Origin: Kitasatospora humi
GTDB lineage: Bacteria > Actinomycetota > Actinomycetes > Streptomycetales > Streptomycetaceae
DNA: 64,000 nucleotides
Reading direction: 5' to 3'
Assembly (NCBI RefSeq): GCF_020907985.1
Contig: NZ_JAJJPA010000018.1
Span: 62,001-126,000 of the forward strand
Part shown: in pieces, positions 48,427 through 57,601 of the stretch
Numbering within the stretch: the stretch's first letter is position 1
How the letters are laid out: every line of letters starts with the position of its first letter
Translations under genes and position numbers: made by a program
Notes under the pieces: generated by a model
Database searches by the model: none
Seen by the model: only the letters and a program-made list of their open reading frames with translations
Told to the model about the DNA's origin: nothing

Positions 48427-49355
48427 CGCTGCTCCTCGGTGGAGACGGCATCCGCCAGCGCGTAAAGGTCCAGCTCCGCGACCACGGGGCAGTGATCGGA
48501 GGCCGCGAGCGACTGTGCGGTGCGCACGATCCGGTGCTCGCGCAGTGCTGGGGCCAGGCTCCGGGTAACGCGCGCGTGGTCGATCCGGCGCTCGCCCCAG
48601 ATGTCCGGGTCGCCGTTCTCGTCGGTCCAGTGGCCGGCCGAGGGCTGCCACGGCGCGTCCAGGACGGCAGCGGCGTCCAGCAGGCCGCCGCGGCGCAGGA
48701 CTTCGCCGGCGCGACGGTCGGCGACTGGAGGGTCGTCCGGGTTGTCCCGCCACAGGATTTGGTACTCCAGCCACTCATGATCCTGCTCGGTGTAAGGGTC
48801 GGCGTCATAGTAGGCGCCGTCCAGGCGGCGGTCGGCGGAGATCGAGTTGGAGTCCGATCCGACCACGCCCAGAACACCGCTTCGGAACGCCGAGTGGACG
48901 CGCCGGGCCTCGTTATAGCGGAAGTCCCCTCGGAACGGGTCGCCATGGTAGGAGGCGAACTTGACCGGCCCGTGGCCCCCGACATCGAGCAGGACGGTGG
49001 CCATCGAGTGCCAGAAGTCCACCCCGCCGTCGTAGCCGCGCCAGCCGCCGCGCACGGGTTCGATTCCCGGCCGCCACAGCACCGCCGTGTGGAAGGTGTG
49101 GGTGCTGGACGCAAGGGAGAGAGTGGGCGCACTGTCGTCGTGGGGCCGGACCGCCAAACAGTCCAAACCGGTGTCGTCCGCCAGCCGCCACAGCACGGTT
49201 GCGGCGGCTTCGGCTGTCCGCCCGATGAGCTCCTGAACGGCCAGGACATCGGGGTCGAGGTCGCGGATCACCTGGACGAGCAGGTCGTAGCGATCCTGCT
49301 CCTGACGGGTCTTCACCGATCCGAGGTTGAAGAGGTTGTAGCTCGCAAAGCGCAT
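48423..49355 (-). CDS. Endonuclease/exonuclease/phosphatase (EEP) family protein
   Basis: The product is 310 aa. RFASYNLFNLG at the N-terminus, DVLAVQEL near residue 35, and the end RRIDHARVT and ASDHCPVVAELDL (His-Pro-type SDH) match the EEP fold of DNase I-like phosphodiesterases. It has the Asn, Glu, Asp and His metal residues. The substrate is unknown; nucleotide- or nucleic-acid-derived phosphodiesters are likely. Confidence 0.85.
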   Translation of the reverse strand: MRFASYNLFNLGSVKTRQEQDRYDLLVQVIRDLDPDVLAVQELIGRTAEAAATVLWRLADDTGLDCLAVRPHDDSAPTLSLASSTHTFHTAVLWRPGIEPVRGGWRGYDGGVDFWHSMATVLLDVGGHGPVKFASYHGDPFRGDFRYNEARRVHSAFRSGVLGVVGSDSNSISADRRLDGAYYDADPYTEQDHEWLEYQILWRDNPDDPPVADRRAGEVLRRGGLLDAAAVLDAPWQPSAGHWTDENGDPDIWGERRIDHARVTRSLAPALREHRIVRTAQSLAASDHCPVVAELDLYALADAVSTEEQR

Positions 49356-49434
49356 GGGGTGATCCTCCGTGGTCGGCCGGTCTCGTCCGTCCGACGGCCG
49401 AGCCGAGTATTCGCAGGGGCAGGTCCGATGGGGG

Positions 49435-49644
49435 TCAGGTGCAGAGAGCGCTGTCCATGGCGTCGAGCAGGTCCAGCAGTGGCCACTCGTCGCCGGTCAG
49501 TTCCGATGAGCAGGCGGTGCAGCACGTGAGTGTGGAACCGGATGGAAACGGTGACGGCCGATGGGGGCTGGGATGCGGCGGCCAGCCGACGAGCCCGGGC
49601 ATCCCACGCGGTGCCGCCGTGGCAGTGGTGGTTGGCGCCGGCAT
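49435..49644 (-). CDS. Small protein with C-terminal Cys motif
   Basis: The product is 69 aa. The start ATG lies 12 nt after the stop of the upstream Nudix gene. The N-terminus is Pro-rich, the C-terminus CCTACSSELTGDEWPLLDLL is well coded by third position, with a final Cys. The Cys may bind zinc. A second frame over the N-terminal part is also open, so the exact start is uncertain. Confidence 0.4.
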   Translation of the reverse strand: MPAPTTTATAAPRGMPGLVGWPPHPSPHRPSPFPSGSTLTCCTACSSELTGDEWPLLDLLDAMDSALCT

Positions 49645-49656
49645 CGCAGTCCCGAA

Positions 49657-50601
49657 TCACCGAGCCTGCATCCGGGAAAGCCGGTCGGCCAGGAGGAGCC
49701 CTGCGACGCTGCCGGCTTCGCGGATGGCTCCGGTGGTGACCAGGTCCACGGCGCCCGACAAGGGTTCCCAGTGCACGCTCATCCCAGCCTCGGTCGGGTC
49801 CCGGTGTAGCTGGCCGGGCTCCAGGGCCGTGGCCAGCATGAGGTGGGTGACGGCGCGGGTGGAGACGGGCAGCGGATCGATCGCACCGATCTTCCGTACC
49901 CGGCCGGCGCGCCAGCCGCTCTCCTCCTCCAGTTCCCGCACCGCGGCCGCCTCGATGGCCTCGCCCGGTTCGATGCCGCCGCCGGGCAGGTGGACCACGC
50001 GCCGGCCTTGGAGGTAGAAGTCGTCCTCCACGAGGGCGATCTCCCCCAGTGCGTTGATGGCGATGACCCTGACCGCGTCCCTGACATCGATGTACTCGTA
50101 GGTCCCCGGCTCGCCGTCGGGCCGCACGACCTGGTCACGGTGCAGCGTCAGCCGACCTCGGTGCAGGATTTCGCTGCCGAGCGTCCGCCAGCCGGCGCTC
50201 GCCTCGGTGCGGGCGGCCTGCTCCAGTGCCGCGTAGGCGCTGTGCAGCACCGGGAAGGTCGCCTCGAAGGCCTGCACCAGGTCGGGGTAGAGCGGCCAGG
50301 TGAAGTCCGATCCGCCCACCGCGTGCGTCGTCGGCTGTCCGGCCTTCCACTGCTCAAACTGCTCCGCCAGGGCCAGGACGGGGGCGAGTTGTTCGAGGGC
50401 CCCGGTGACGGTGCGGGCCAGCAGCGCGGGCGGCCCGGCGACGGACACCGCCGTCAGCTGCTCGGTGAGCGTCCGCGCGTCGTGAAGGATCTGCCCCGGA
50501 GCCTCGGCCGCCTCGGTCCGGGGTGCGATCGGCGAGCGGGTCGCCATCTCGACGCACGCCGACCACGCCGCCTGCCGCAGCGCATCACTGGTCCAACTCA
50601 T
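49657..50601 (-). CDS. Nudix hydrolase with N-terminal helical domain
   Basis: The product is 314 aa. The Nudix box GGGIEPGEAIEAAAVREL followed by EEESGW is near residues 208-230, like that of ADP-ribose pyrophosphatases (with VVHLPGGG before). The N-terminal 130 residues are helical and unassigned. GGGGGAGC precedes the ATG. Confidence 0.85.
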   Translation of the reverse strand: MSWTSDALRQAAWSACVEMATRSPIAPRTEAAEAPGQILHDARTLTEQLTAVSVAGPPALLARTVTGALEQLAPVLALAEQFEQWKAGQPTTHAVGGSDFTWPLYPDLVQAFEATFPVLHSAYAALEQAARTEASAGWRTLGSEILHRGRLTLHRDQVVRPDGEPGTYEYIDVRDAVRVIAINALGEIALVEDDFYLQGRRVVHLPGGGIEPGEAIEAAAVRELEEESGWRAGRVRKIGAIDPLPVSTRAVTHLMLATALEPGQLHRDPTEAGMSVHWEPLSGAVDLVTTGAIREAGSVAGLLLADRLSRMQAR

Positions 50602-50730
50602 CTGCTCCCCCTCGTCGGTGTCTTCGGTGACGGTGATTCCCGAGGCTAGCCGCAGCCCAACACCCGGACGGGGCAGCGACCGGCTTCGCGGCGGCCTGGC
50701 CCTGCCGCGGGCCTGATCAGTCCGGCGCGA

Positions 50731-51402
50731 TCACGTGCCCTGGGGATCCCCTGCGGCGGGACCGGGCAGGGCGATGGTCGCCACCGGCTGCCACGAGAGC
50801 TCCCAGGCGCTGGCGCCGTTCGCGCGGGGGCGCTGCTGGAACTGCACGTCGAGCAGGTGCAGGTCGGTGAATCGCACGACGGCGTGGCTGGGGGAGATCT
50901 GCCGCAGGGCGGTCTGTAGCGCGTCGGAGGACCCTTCCGCCCAGGAGTAGCCGAGCGAGACGTGCAGTCGGCCGCCGTCGTGGAGCAACGCGCCGGGCCC
51001 GCGCACCGAGCGGATCGCCTCGCGCACACGCTCCCGCAGCGCGAGCAGACCTTCGTCGGGCGCCACGTCCAGGAGCGCACCGGTTCGGTTGGCGATCGGA
51101 GACCCGAGCGTGACCTGTACCGGCCCGATGGAGGCCACGTGCTCGCGCAGAGCGGCGACGAGAGCGCCCCGCTCCTCGGCGCTGATCTTGTCGGCGGTGG
51201 TGTCGGCGACCATCTCGATCGTGCAGTGCAGCGTGTCGTCGCCCATCACGGTGATCGGGAAGGGGCGCATTGCGTCGCGGCAAGCGCCGACCAGCCGGGC
51301 CAACGCGGGCTCGTGCTCCAGCTGCGGGCATGCGTAGACGTGCAGGACGCTAGCACCGTCGATCCACGGCGTGCCTTGGTACTGGGGAATGAACCGCTCC
51401 AT
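50731..51402 (-). CDS. 2H phosphoesterase (2'-5' RNA ligase-like)
   Basis: The product is 223 aa. Two H-x-T/S motifs (TLHCTIEM near residue 57, RLHVSLGY near 158) at the usual distance of about 100 residues define the 2H fold (LigT, 2'-5' RNA ligase, cyclic phosphodiesterases). The enzymes open cyclic or 2'-5' phosphates. ATG has GAGG upstream. The next gene has the same length and fold. Confidence 0.85.
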   Translation of the reverse strand: MERFIPQYQGTPWIDGASVLHVYACPQLEHEPALARLVGACRDAMRPFPITVMGDDTLHCTIEMVADTTADKISAEERGALVAALREHVASIGPVQVTLGSPIANRTGALLDVAPDEGLLALRERVREAIRSVRGPGALLHDGGRLHVSLGYSWAEGSSDALQTALRQISPSHAVVRFTDLHLLDVQFQQRPRANGASAWELSWQPVATIALPGPAAGDPQGT

Positions 51403-51473
51403 GCTCAACCTCTTCCTCGTGCGGATGCGGGTGCGGGGGCCTGGGTCGTCCGGAGGCACGGGCCCCGCCGTGG

Positions 51474-52145
51474 TCAGAGCTGCCCGAGGAACAGCTCGTG
51501 GACGCGGTCGACGGTGTAGCGGACCGGGTCGGGGTGCTGGCGCTCCCAGGCCAGCCACACACTCGAAACGGTGGCACTGGCACGGATGCCCGGCCGGATG
51601 GCCCGGCCGAGCTCGGAGGCCAGACGATCGGAGCGGGCAGCCAGCTCGGGGGTGTCGGTGTCCTGAACGCCGTAGCCGCAGGTCATGTGACACCAGTAGT
51701 GCTCCTCGGCGGGCGGCAGTTGCAGCCCGGCAGCGGTGAGGCCGGCGCGCACCCGCCGGTACAGCTCGGCCGGCTGCTGCTCGGGCCAGATTTCCACGAT
51801 CCCCGCGGAGCCGGACGCGCGGGCCGGGCCGATCTCGACGCTGAACGGCCGCAAGTCAGCGAGCTCTCGCTGCACCGCGACGGCCGCCTCCTTGAGCATG
51901 CCGTCGTCCACCCGCTGCCCGTCCGCGGTCTGCGGGTGGATCTTCTGGACCGTCATGTGCAGGTCGCCGGGGTCCACCGTGGAGATCACGTCCGGGTAGC
52001 GAGCGGTGATCTCCCGAAACCGGGCGAAGTAGCCGAGCACGTCGGGCTGGTCCTGTGGCAGCCACAGGACGTGCGGGCGCACCCAGTCCTCGTCGGGCCC
52101 GCCGAAACTGCCCCAGAGACGGGATGGGTTCATGAACTGGCGCAT
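51474..52145 (-). CDS. 2H phosphoesterase (2'-5' RNA ligase-like), second copy
   Basis: The product is 223 aa. DLHMTVQKI and WCHMTCGYG provide the two H-x-T motifs. It differs much in sequence from the neighbour, so the pair may have distinct substrates. GAGGGA is 7 nt before the ATG at 52145. Confidence 0.82.
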   Translation of the reverse strand: MRQFMNPSRLWGSFGGPDEDWVRPHVLWLPQDQPDVLGYFARFREITARYPDVISTVDPGDLHMTVQKIHPQTADGQRVDDGMLKEAAVAVQRELADLRPFSVEIGPARASGSAGIVEIWPEQQPAELYRRVRAGLTAAGLQLPPAEEHYWCHMTCGYGVQDTDTPELAARSDRLASELGRAIRPGIRASATVSSVWLAWERQHPDPVRYTVDRVHELFLGQL

Positions 52146-52283
52146 CGGGATCCCTCGGTGGGTCTTGCAGTCGGGTCGGTCGGCACCGGGACAGGCGGGA
52201 TGCCATGTCACGGCGGCAGGCGGTGCGGATCGCGCGCCAATGGGAGGCTGCGCCTTGTCCTTTCTCCTGGCAGATGGTCGAGT

Positions 52284-54320
52284 TCAGGACGTGGTGACGC
52301 CCGCGGCATTGGTGCGGGTGCTCTGGTGGGGCACGTCGGTCTGGTACTGCTCGGCCTGGAGCAGATACATCTGCCGGTACGTCGTGTCGGGCTGGCTGGA
52401 CATCAGGTCCTGGTGGGTGCCGTGCTCGATGAGTTTGCCCCGGTCGAGGACGTAGATCCGGTCGGCCTTCGCGGTGGCGGCTAGGCGGTGGGTGATCAGC
52501 ACGACGGTGACGCCGAGCTCGGTGAGCGCGCGAATCCGGCCGAACGCGGCGACTTCGGCGTTGGGGTCGAGGGCGGAGGTCGGCTCGTCCACAATCACCA
52601 GTTGCGGCATCCGCCCGTCGGGGCCGGGGGTGGTCAGCCGCAGGTGGGTGCGGGCTTCGGCAACGCGCTGCCACTGGCCGCCGGAGAGGGAGACGCCGCG
52701 CTCGAAGCTCTTGCCGAGCATGGTGGACCAGCCGCGCGGTAGCTCCGCGATCACCTCGTCCAGGCCCGCGTGCCGGGCGGAGGCGTCCAACTGGTGCTGC
52801 TCCAGGTGGACTTCGGGCCTCCCCAGGAGCAAGTTCGCGCGCAGGGTGAGCGTGTAGCGCTGGAAGTTCTGGGCGAGCAGACACACGGAGGCGAACAGCT
52901 GGTCGCGGTCGGCAGCGCCGGCATCGGTGCCGTCCCACAGGATCCGGCCCCGGGTCGGCTGGTAGACGCCGGCGAGCAGGTGCGCGAGCGTGGACTTACC
53001 GGAGCCGTTCGCGCCGACCAGGGCGACGACCTCGCCGCGCGGCAGGACGAGGGAGACGTCGTCGAGGGCGGGCTCGTCCCGGCCGGTGTAGGTGTAGCTC
53101 AGGTTCTCCACGCGGATCTCGCCGACCCGCTCGGGCAGCGGCACACCGCCGGCGGGGATGGCACGGCGCTCGCCCTCGCACTGCAGGTCGGCCAGGTCAC
53201 GCACGAAGAGCGCCTGCTCGTAGAGCTGGTTGATCTGGGTGACGAGACCGCTGATGCTCGCGGCGCCGGAGCGGATCGCCACCACCGCCGTACCGGCCAC
53301 TGCCAGGGCCATGCTGCCGCTGACGACCAGCCAGCCCAGCAGCACGAACGCCCCTGCAGAGGCCAGTCCGGAGAGCGCGGCCGCCGCGAGGTCGGTACGG
53401 GCCTTCGCCCCGGCGAGGCGGGCCTGCTCCTGCTCGGCGGCCAGCGACATCTGCTCGTAGTGGTGCAGGATGAACGCGCCGGCTGCGTGCACCCGCAGCT
53501 CGGCCGCCGACCAGGGGTGGATCAGCATGTCCGCCAGCGCGGTGCTGGCCCGGGAGTGCTGCAGCCACGCCCGGGTGGAGGCGTAGCGGCGCCGTGCGGT
53601 GCGTACCGCGCCCCAGCCGCGCGGGGCGCAGATCAGCAGCAGCATCGGCAGCAGCACGGGATGCAGGACGGTCAGCACGCCGGCGGCGGAGGCCAGGGAG
53701 AAGCTGGCGGAGAGCACTGCGGTGGCCTGGCCGACCAGGCGTTGGATCGACAGGGCGCCCCAGCGGGCGGCATCGACCTGGGCCAGGAACTCGGGGTCCT
53801 CGATGGCCTCCTGCTCGGAGCGGACCACCGCCTCGAGGAAGCTACTCGTTGCGCCGCGAAACACCGCGGGTTCCAGTCGGCCGGACGCCCACTCGGACGC
53901 GGCGGCCAGTACCGCCGACAACGCGGCGACGGCTCCAGCCACGACGATCGCTGGGATCGCCGCCCGCAGCACCTGGCCCACGTCGCCATGGCCAAGGAGC
54001 GCGCGCAGCGCACGGCTCGTGGCCAGGAGCACGACCCCTGCGGCGGCACCTCGCAGCAGCTCCGCGCCGACCAGCACGACCATGGCCCTGCGGTCGGCGA
54101 GCCAAGCCATCCGTCCGGCCAGCCGCAGCAGCCCGGGCAACTGTCGGGCCACGGAGAGGAACGAGACCTCGCCGGAGGCGAGTTCGTGCTTGGCCCAGCC
54201 GGCCGAGTACCGCATGGGCCCGCCGAACAGCAGCTCCTCGCTCTCCGACACGGCCTCGTTCTCGGCCTCGCCGGTGGCGGTGGTAGCGGCCTCGTCGCTC
54301 GTGTGCTCGCCGCCGGTCAC
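52284..54320 (-). CDS. ABC transporter with fused permease and ATPase
   Basis: The product is 678 aa. The N-terminal 400 residues have several hydrophobic helices (VVLVGAELLRGAAAGVVLLA, then AGAFVLLGWLVVSGSMALAV). The ATPase has GANGSGKSTL (Walker A), SLSGGQWQRVAEART (signature), LVIVDEPTSALD (Walker B) and ITHRLA. An exporter half-type transporter is most likely, acting as homodimer. The GTG overlaps the Nudix stop (GTGA). Confidence 0.92.
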   Translation of the reverse strand: MTGGEHTSDEAATTATGEAENEAVSESEELLFGGPMRYSAGWAKHELASGEVSFLSVARQLPGLLRLAGRMAWLADRRAMVVLVGAELLRGAAAGVVLLATSRALRALLGHGDVGQVLRAAIPAIVVAGAVAALSAVLAAASEWASGRLEPAVFRGATSSFLEAVVRSEQEAIEDPEFLAQVDAARWGALSIQRLVGQATAVLSASFSLASAAGVLTVLHPVLLPMLLLICAPRGWGAVRTARRRYASTRAWLQHSRASTALADMLIHPWSAAELRVHAAGAFILHHYEQMSLAAEQEQARLAGAKARTDLAAAALSGLASAGAFVLLGWLVVSGSMALAVAGTAVVAIRSGAASISGLVTQINQLYEQALFVRDLADLQCEGERRAIPAGGVPLPERVGEIRVENLSYTYTGRDEPALDDVSLVLPRGEVVALVGANGSGKSTLAHLLAGVYQPTRGRILWDGTDAGAADRDQLFASVCLLAQNFQRYTLTLRANLLLGRPEVHLEQHQLDASARHAGLDEVIAELPRGWSTMLGKSFERGVSLSGGQWQRVAEARTHLRLTTPGPDGRMPQLVIVDEPTSALDPNAEVAAFGRIRALTELGVTVVLITHRLAATAKADRIYVLDRGKLIEHGTHQDLMSSQPDTTYRQMYLLQAEQYQTDVPHQSTRTNAAGVTTS

Positions 54321-54799
54321 GAGCGCACCAGGGCGCGCAGGTCAGCCGGCTCGTCCCAGCCGTGGGTGGAGAATCCGCGCCCGCCGTCCAGGTAGGCGCG
54401 CAGGGCGGCGTGGGAGGTAGGGAACATGGGCATCGGCAGGGCGGCGACTGGTGACCAGCTGACCTGGAGGTGTTTGGCGGGTTCGGTGTTGACGGGCTCG
54501 CCGGACCAGTTGGTGGTGGCGAACACGCTGAGCAGGAACGGGCCCTGGCCGTCCCAGCCTTCGCGGACCTGGATGGTGTGCACCAGGCGCAGGTTGGCCG
54601 GCGCCACGATCAGCCCGGTCTCCTCGCGCACTTCGCGGGCCGCTGCCTCGTCCAGCCTCTCACCTTCCTCGGCCTTGCCGCCCGGGATGGTCCAGGCGGG
54701 CTCCTTGGACCAGCTGTCGTTCGCGTAGTGGATGGTGACCACCCGGTTCGTGCTCTGGTCGTGGACGATCGTGCTGACGGCCTGGCGCAGGCTGAGCAT
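54317..54799 (-). CDS. Nudix hydrolase
   Basis: The product is 160 aa. GGKAEEGERLDEAAAREV followed by REETGL (about residues 40-62) is an intact Nudix box after WTIPGGK. The C-terminal part closes with ADLRALVRS. AGGAGT precedes the ATG. It resembles MutT-like or small-metabolite Nudix enzymes. It is coupled to the ABC gene. Confidence 0.9.
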   Translation of the reverse strand: MLSLRQAVSTIVHDQSTNRVVTIHYANDSWSKEPAWTIPGGKAEEGERLDEAAAREVREETGLIVAPANLRLVHTIQVREGWDGQGPFLLSVFATTNWSGEPVNTEPAKHLQVSWSPVAALPMPMFPTSHAALRAYLDGGRGFSTHGWDEPADLRALVRS

Positions 54800-54897
54800 C
54801 CGGGACTCCTGGTGTCGTGAGGTCGGGGCGGCGCTGACAGCGGAAGGCTCGATGGTGGCAGGCAGTTCGGCGGCGCCGAGGCTGCTTCGTGCCGGCG

Positions 54898-55479
54898 TCA
54901 CCCGATCGTGCGAACGCCGGTTCGACTCCGGCTTGGGCTGTCGGCTGCCGCAGCGGGGCCGCGGGTCTTGGTGTGCTCGGCGAGAGTGACAGGTGGAAGA
55001 TCGGGGTCGAGCTCGCTGAGCAGCAGGACCTCGTAGACCAGCGCGAGGCCGACGGCGTGCGCTCGGTCTCTGGCTCCGAGGGTTCGCAGTAGGGCCCTGG
55101 CGTACTCCCTCACCGTGCTTGGACTGATGCCCATGGAGGCTGCCGCGTCCTGGTCGTTGCCACCGCCGGCGTAGACGGCGAGGACCTGGCGCTGGCGGGG
55201 CGTCAGGCAGATGGGTTGCGCGACCTGGCGGGTGATGACCTGCCCCGGGTTGAGGATTCCGTGGAGCAGCCCGAAGGCGATCATCTGGGCGCGGGAGTCG
55301 GCACCCAGGGCGGTCTGAACAGCATTGAGGTGCTTGGTGATCTGGCTGTCGCAGGTGTGCAGGGTGCGGGAGATGCGGGCACGGGTGTGACCGGCGGCGC
55401 GCAGACGCAGTAAGGCGGTCTGGTCGTCGGTCAGTGTCGGTGCGGTCAGGGGCCGGTGGGGGCCGATAGCGGTGGTCAC
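54898..55479 (-). CDS. LuxR-type regulator with two HTH domains
   Basis: The product is 193 aa. Two LuxR-type DNA-binding segments occur in a row: LTDDQTALLRLRAAGHTRAR...ISRTLH near residue 16 and LTPRQRQVLAVYAGGGNDQD near residue 93, followed by MGISPSTVREYARALLRTLG. No receiver or sensor domain is present. The GTG overlaps the stop of the fusion gene (GTGA). Confidence 0.8.
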   Translation of the reverse strand: MTTAIGPHRPLTAPTLTDDQTALLRLRAAGHTRARISRTLHTCDSQITKHLNAVQTALGADSRAQMIAFGLLHGILNPGQVITRQVAQPICLTPRQRQVLAVYAGGGNDQDAAASMGISPSTVREYARALLRTLGARDRAHAVGLALVYEVLLLSELDPDLPPVTLAEHTKTRGPAAAADSPSRSRTGVRTIG

Positions 55480-57512
55480 CTGGTGGTCCTTGAGGTGCTG
55501 CGGGCGGGGTTGCCGAGGGCTGCGAGAAGGCGTGGGGCGAGGTGGGTGGTGTAGCCGGTCCCGATGACGGCGATGACGTCGCCCGGGCGGGCTTGGGCGG
55601 CGATCTGCTGATCCAACTGCTCGCTGATCGCGGCCTGTGTGTTGTCGACGACCTGGAGGTGACCTGCCAGTCCGTGCGCGGCGGCGGAACGGGCGATGGC
55701 GGGGGTGCCGGTGTAGAAGCCGGGGTGTGCTCCGGTGGCCGGGTCGTGGACGGGCAGGAGGAAGGCATGGTCGGCGGCGGCCAGCTGGCGGCCGAGTTCG
55801 GCCCCGCAGGCAAGCGAGGTGAGCCAACTGGTGGGCTCGAGCACCGCGATCACACGGCCCCCGTGGGCCGTCAGCGCGCGGGCTGCGGCCAAGTCCTGGG
55901 CCAGCTCGGTGGGATGCTGAGCGATGGAGTCCAACACCGTAACTCCACTGCGGTGTCCGGCGACAACCAGGGAGCGGGTGATGCCGGCGAAAGCGCCGAG
56001 CCCTTCGGCGAGGTCCACAGGTGCGGCGTTCAGGAGCTGCCCAGCGGCGAACACCAGGGCAGCGATGTGTGCCTGGTGCCGGCCCAGCACCGGCACGGCC
56101 AGCGTGTACTCCACGCCGTCCAGGCCCTTCAGCAGCAGCCGGGCGGTGCGCCCGTCCCAGCGCGCATCCAGGATCCGCACCTGGGCGGTGGCGGCCTGGC
56201 CGACGGTCACGACCCGCGGGCCAGGGTGTTCAGCCAGCCGGGAGGCCAGCTCTGCGGTCCCGGCCTCCCAGATGGGCAGCACGACGGCCTCGCTACGGCG
56301 GGCGAGCCCCTCCAACTCCTCCAGTTCGTCGGCGCGCTGGTGGGGCTGGGTGGTGGCCGCGGTGATGATGCTGACCGTGGTGGCGTGCGCAAGGTCGGTT
56401 TCCTGCGCGAGGTCGACGAGCAGCAGGTCGCCGCCACTGTGGTGGCCAAGCCGCCGCCCGGCCACAGGTCGGCGCAGCACCCAGGAGGGGTTGCGGTAGC
56501 CGAGAGCGCTGGTAAGCATCCCGGTGGCCGTAGCGGTGCTGTGGCTGCCGACCACCACGACTGTGCGTGAGCGGGCGGCCAGGTAGCCGATCGCTTCGGC
56601 GAACGTCAGCACCGGGATGTCCATGAGCTGGGCACGCTCCAGCTCGGCGCGCTCGGCCTTGGTGGCGTGCCCGGACCAGATGACGGCGGTTCGATCGGCG
56701 CGCATCAGGTTGGGGCCGGGCTCGTGGTTGATGACCGCGCCCAGGCCGCGAAGCGCGCCGGCGCTGTCGGTTTCGGCGAGTGCGTTGGTGGAGCCGCTGA
56801 CGCGGGCGCCGCGGGCCAGCAGCAGCTCGGCCAGTCCGGGCATGCCTGAGCCGTCGGTGTCGATTCCGACCAGGTGCGGGGCTTCCAGCCGCTGGGGGCT
56901 GCCGTCAAAGCGGGGCTGCATGCGGGGCGCCTCCTGCGGGCTGCTCGGCGTTACCGGGGTGGGGTGCTGGTCGATGGCCTCGATCAGCAGGGCCAGGAGT
57001 GCTGCACGGTCTCCGACTTCCAGCGGGTGGACGGGCAGGCTGGTCAGGCCCGGTCCCGCACCGTCAGGGCTCGGCGCCTCGTCGGTGGCACGGTCCGGAT
57101 GACTGGTGAGCGCGATCAGGTGGGGTACCGCGTACTGCTCGAAGATCCTCAGGGCGCTCAGGTCGGCGCCAGCCGGCGGGCGGGTGCCGGTGACCAGGAG
57201 ACCGGCGGCGGCATCGTGCAGCAGGTCGCTCCAGCGTGCCCAGGTTTGCGGCTCGGCGGGCAGGGCGAACAGCAGCATGACCGTGTCCCCCACGGTGATG
57301 CTGCCCATCAGGGCTGTGATCCTCTTCTCCCCGGGAGCGAAGCCGGGTTCGCTGATGAGACCGGCGTACTCCTGGACGTGCAGCGGCTCCTCGTCGCTCA
57401 CCGCCTGCAGCAGCGCGGCGGTGTCGTGCTCGGCGCCGGCCAGGAGGACCTTCACGTAGACCGGTGGCGCTGGTTCGCGGCTGGGTGCGGACTTGGCGGA
57501 TGTGGATGTCAT
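55476..57512 (-). CDS. Fusion of degenerate CvnD-type GTPase and degenerate MurC-like ligase
   Basis: The product is 678 aa. Residues about 20-150 follow actinobacterial CvnD GTPases (LLFALPAEPQTWARWSDLL, then IFEQYAVPHLIALTSHP) but the P-loop is GAEHDTAA, without GKT. Residues about 215-640 follow MurC: GIDTDGSGMPGLAELLLARG, then VVGSHSTATATGMLTSAL where GTHGKTTT is expected, then VLGRHQAHIAA and DSIAQHPTELAQDLAAAR for DDYAHHPTE. The ATP-binding Lys is lost, so it is probably non-catalytic and may bind precursors or partners. Confidence 0.75.
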   Translation of the reverse strand: MTSTSAKSAPSREPAPPVYVKVLLAGAEHDTAALLQAVSDEEPLHVQEYAGLISEPGFAPGEKRITALMGSITVGDTVMLLFALPAEPQTWARWSDLLHDAAAGLLVTGTRPPAGADLSALRIFEQYAVPHLIALTSHPDRATDEAPSPDGAGPGLTSLPVHPLEVGDRAALLALLIEAIDQHPTPVTPSSPQEAPRMQPRFDGSPQRLEAPHLVGIDTDGSGMPGLAELLLARGARVSGSTNALAETDSAGALRGLGAVINHEPGPNLMRADRTAVIWSGHATKAERAELERAQLMDIPVLTFAEAIGYLAARSRTVVVVGSHSTATATGMLTSALGYRNPSWVLRRPVAGRRLGHHSGGDLLLVDLAQETDLAHATTVSIITAATTQPHQRADELEELEGLARRSEAVVLPIWEAGTAELASRLAEHPGPRVVTVGQAATAQVRILDARWDGRTARLLLKGLDGVEYTLAVPVLGRHQAHIAALVFAAGQLLNAAPVDLAEGLGAFAGITRSLVVAGHRSGVTVLDSIAQHPTELAQDLAAARALTAHGGRVIAVLEPTSWLTSLACGAELGRQLAAADHAFLLPVHDPATGAHPGFYTGTPAIARSAAAHGLAGHLQVVDNTQAAISEQLDQQIAAQARPGDVIAVIGTGYTTHLAPRLLAALGNPARSTSRTTR

Positions 57513-57601
57513 GGGGCTCGATCGGTCCGGTTCGGCAACGGGGTGGGTGGTGGGGCCTCGGCTGGGCGCAGCGGTCCAAGGCCCCACCACAGGGCGGAGG
57601 T

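Noticed and set aside
49050..49080. tRNA T-arm-like sequence GGGTTCGATTCCCG
   Set aside because: It lies inside the EEP coding sequence; no acceptor, D or anticodon arm can be folded around it.
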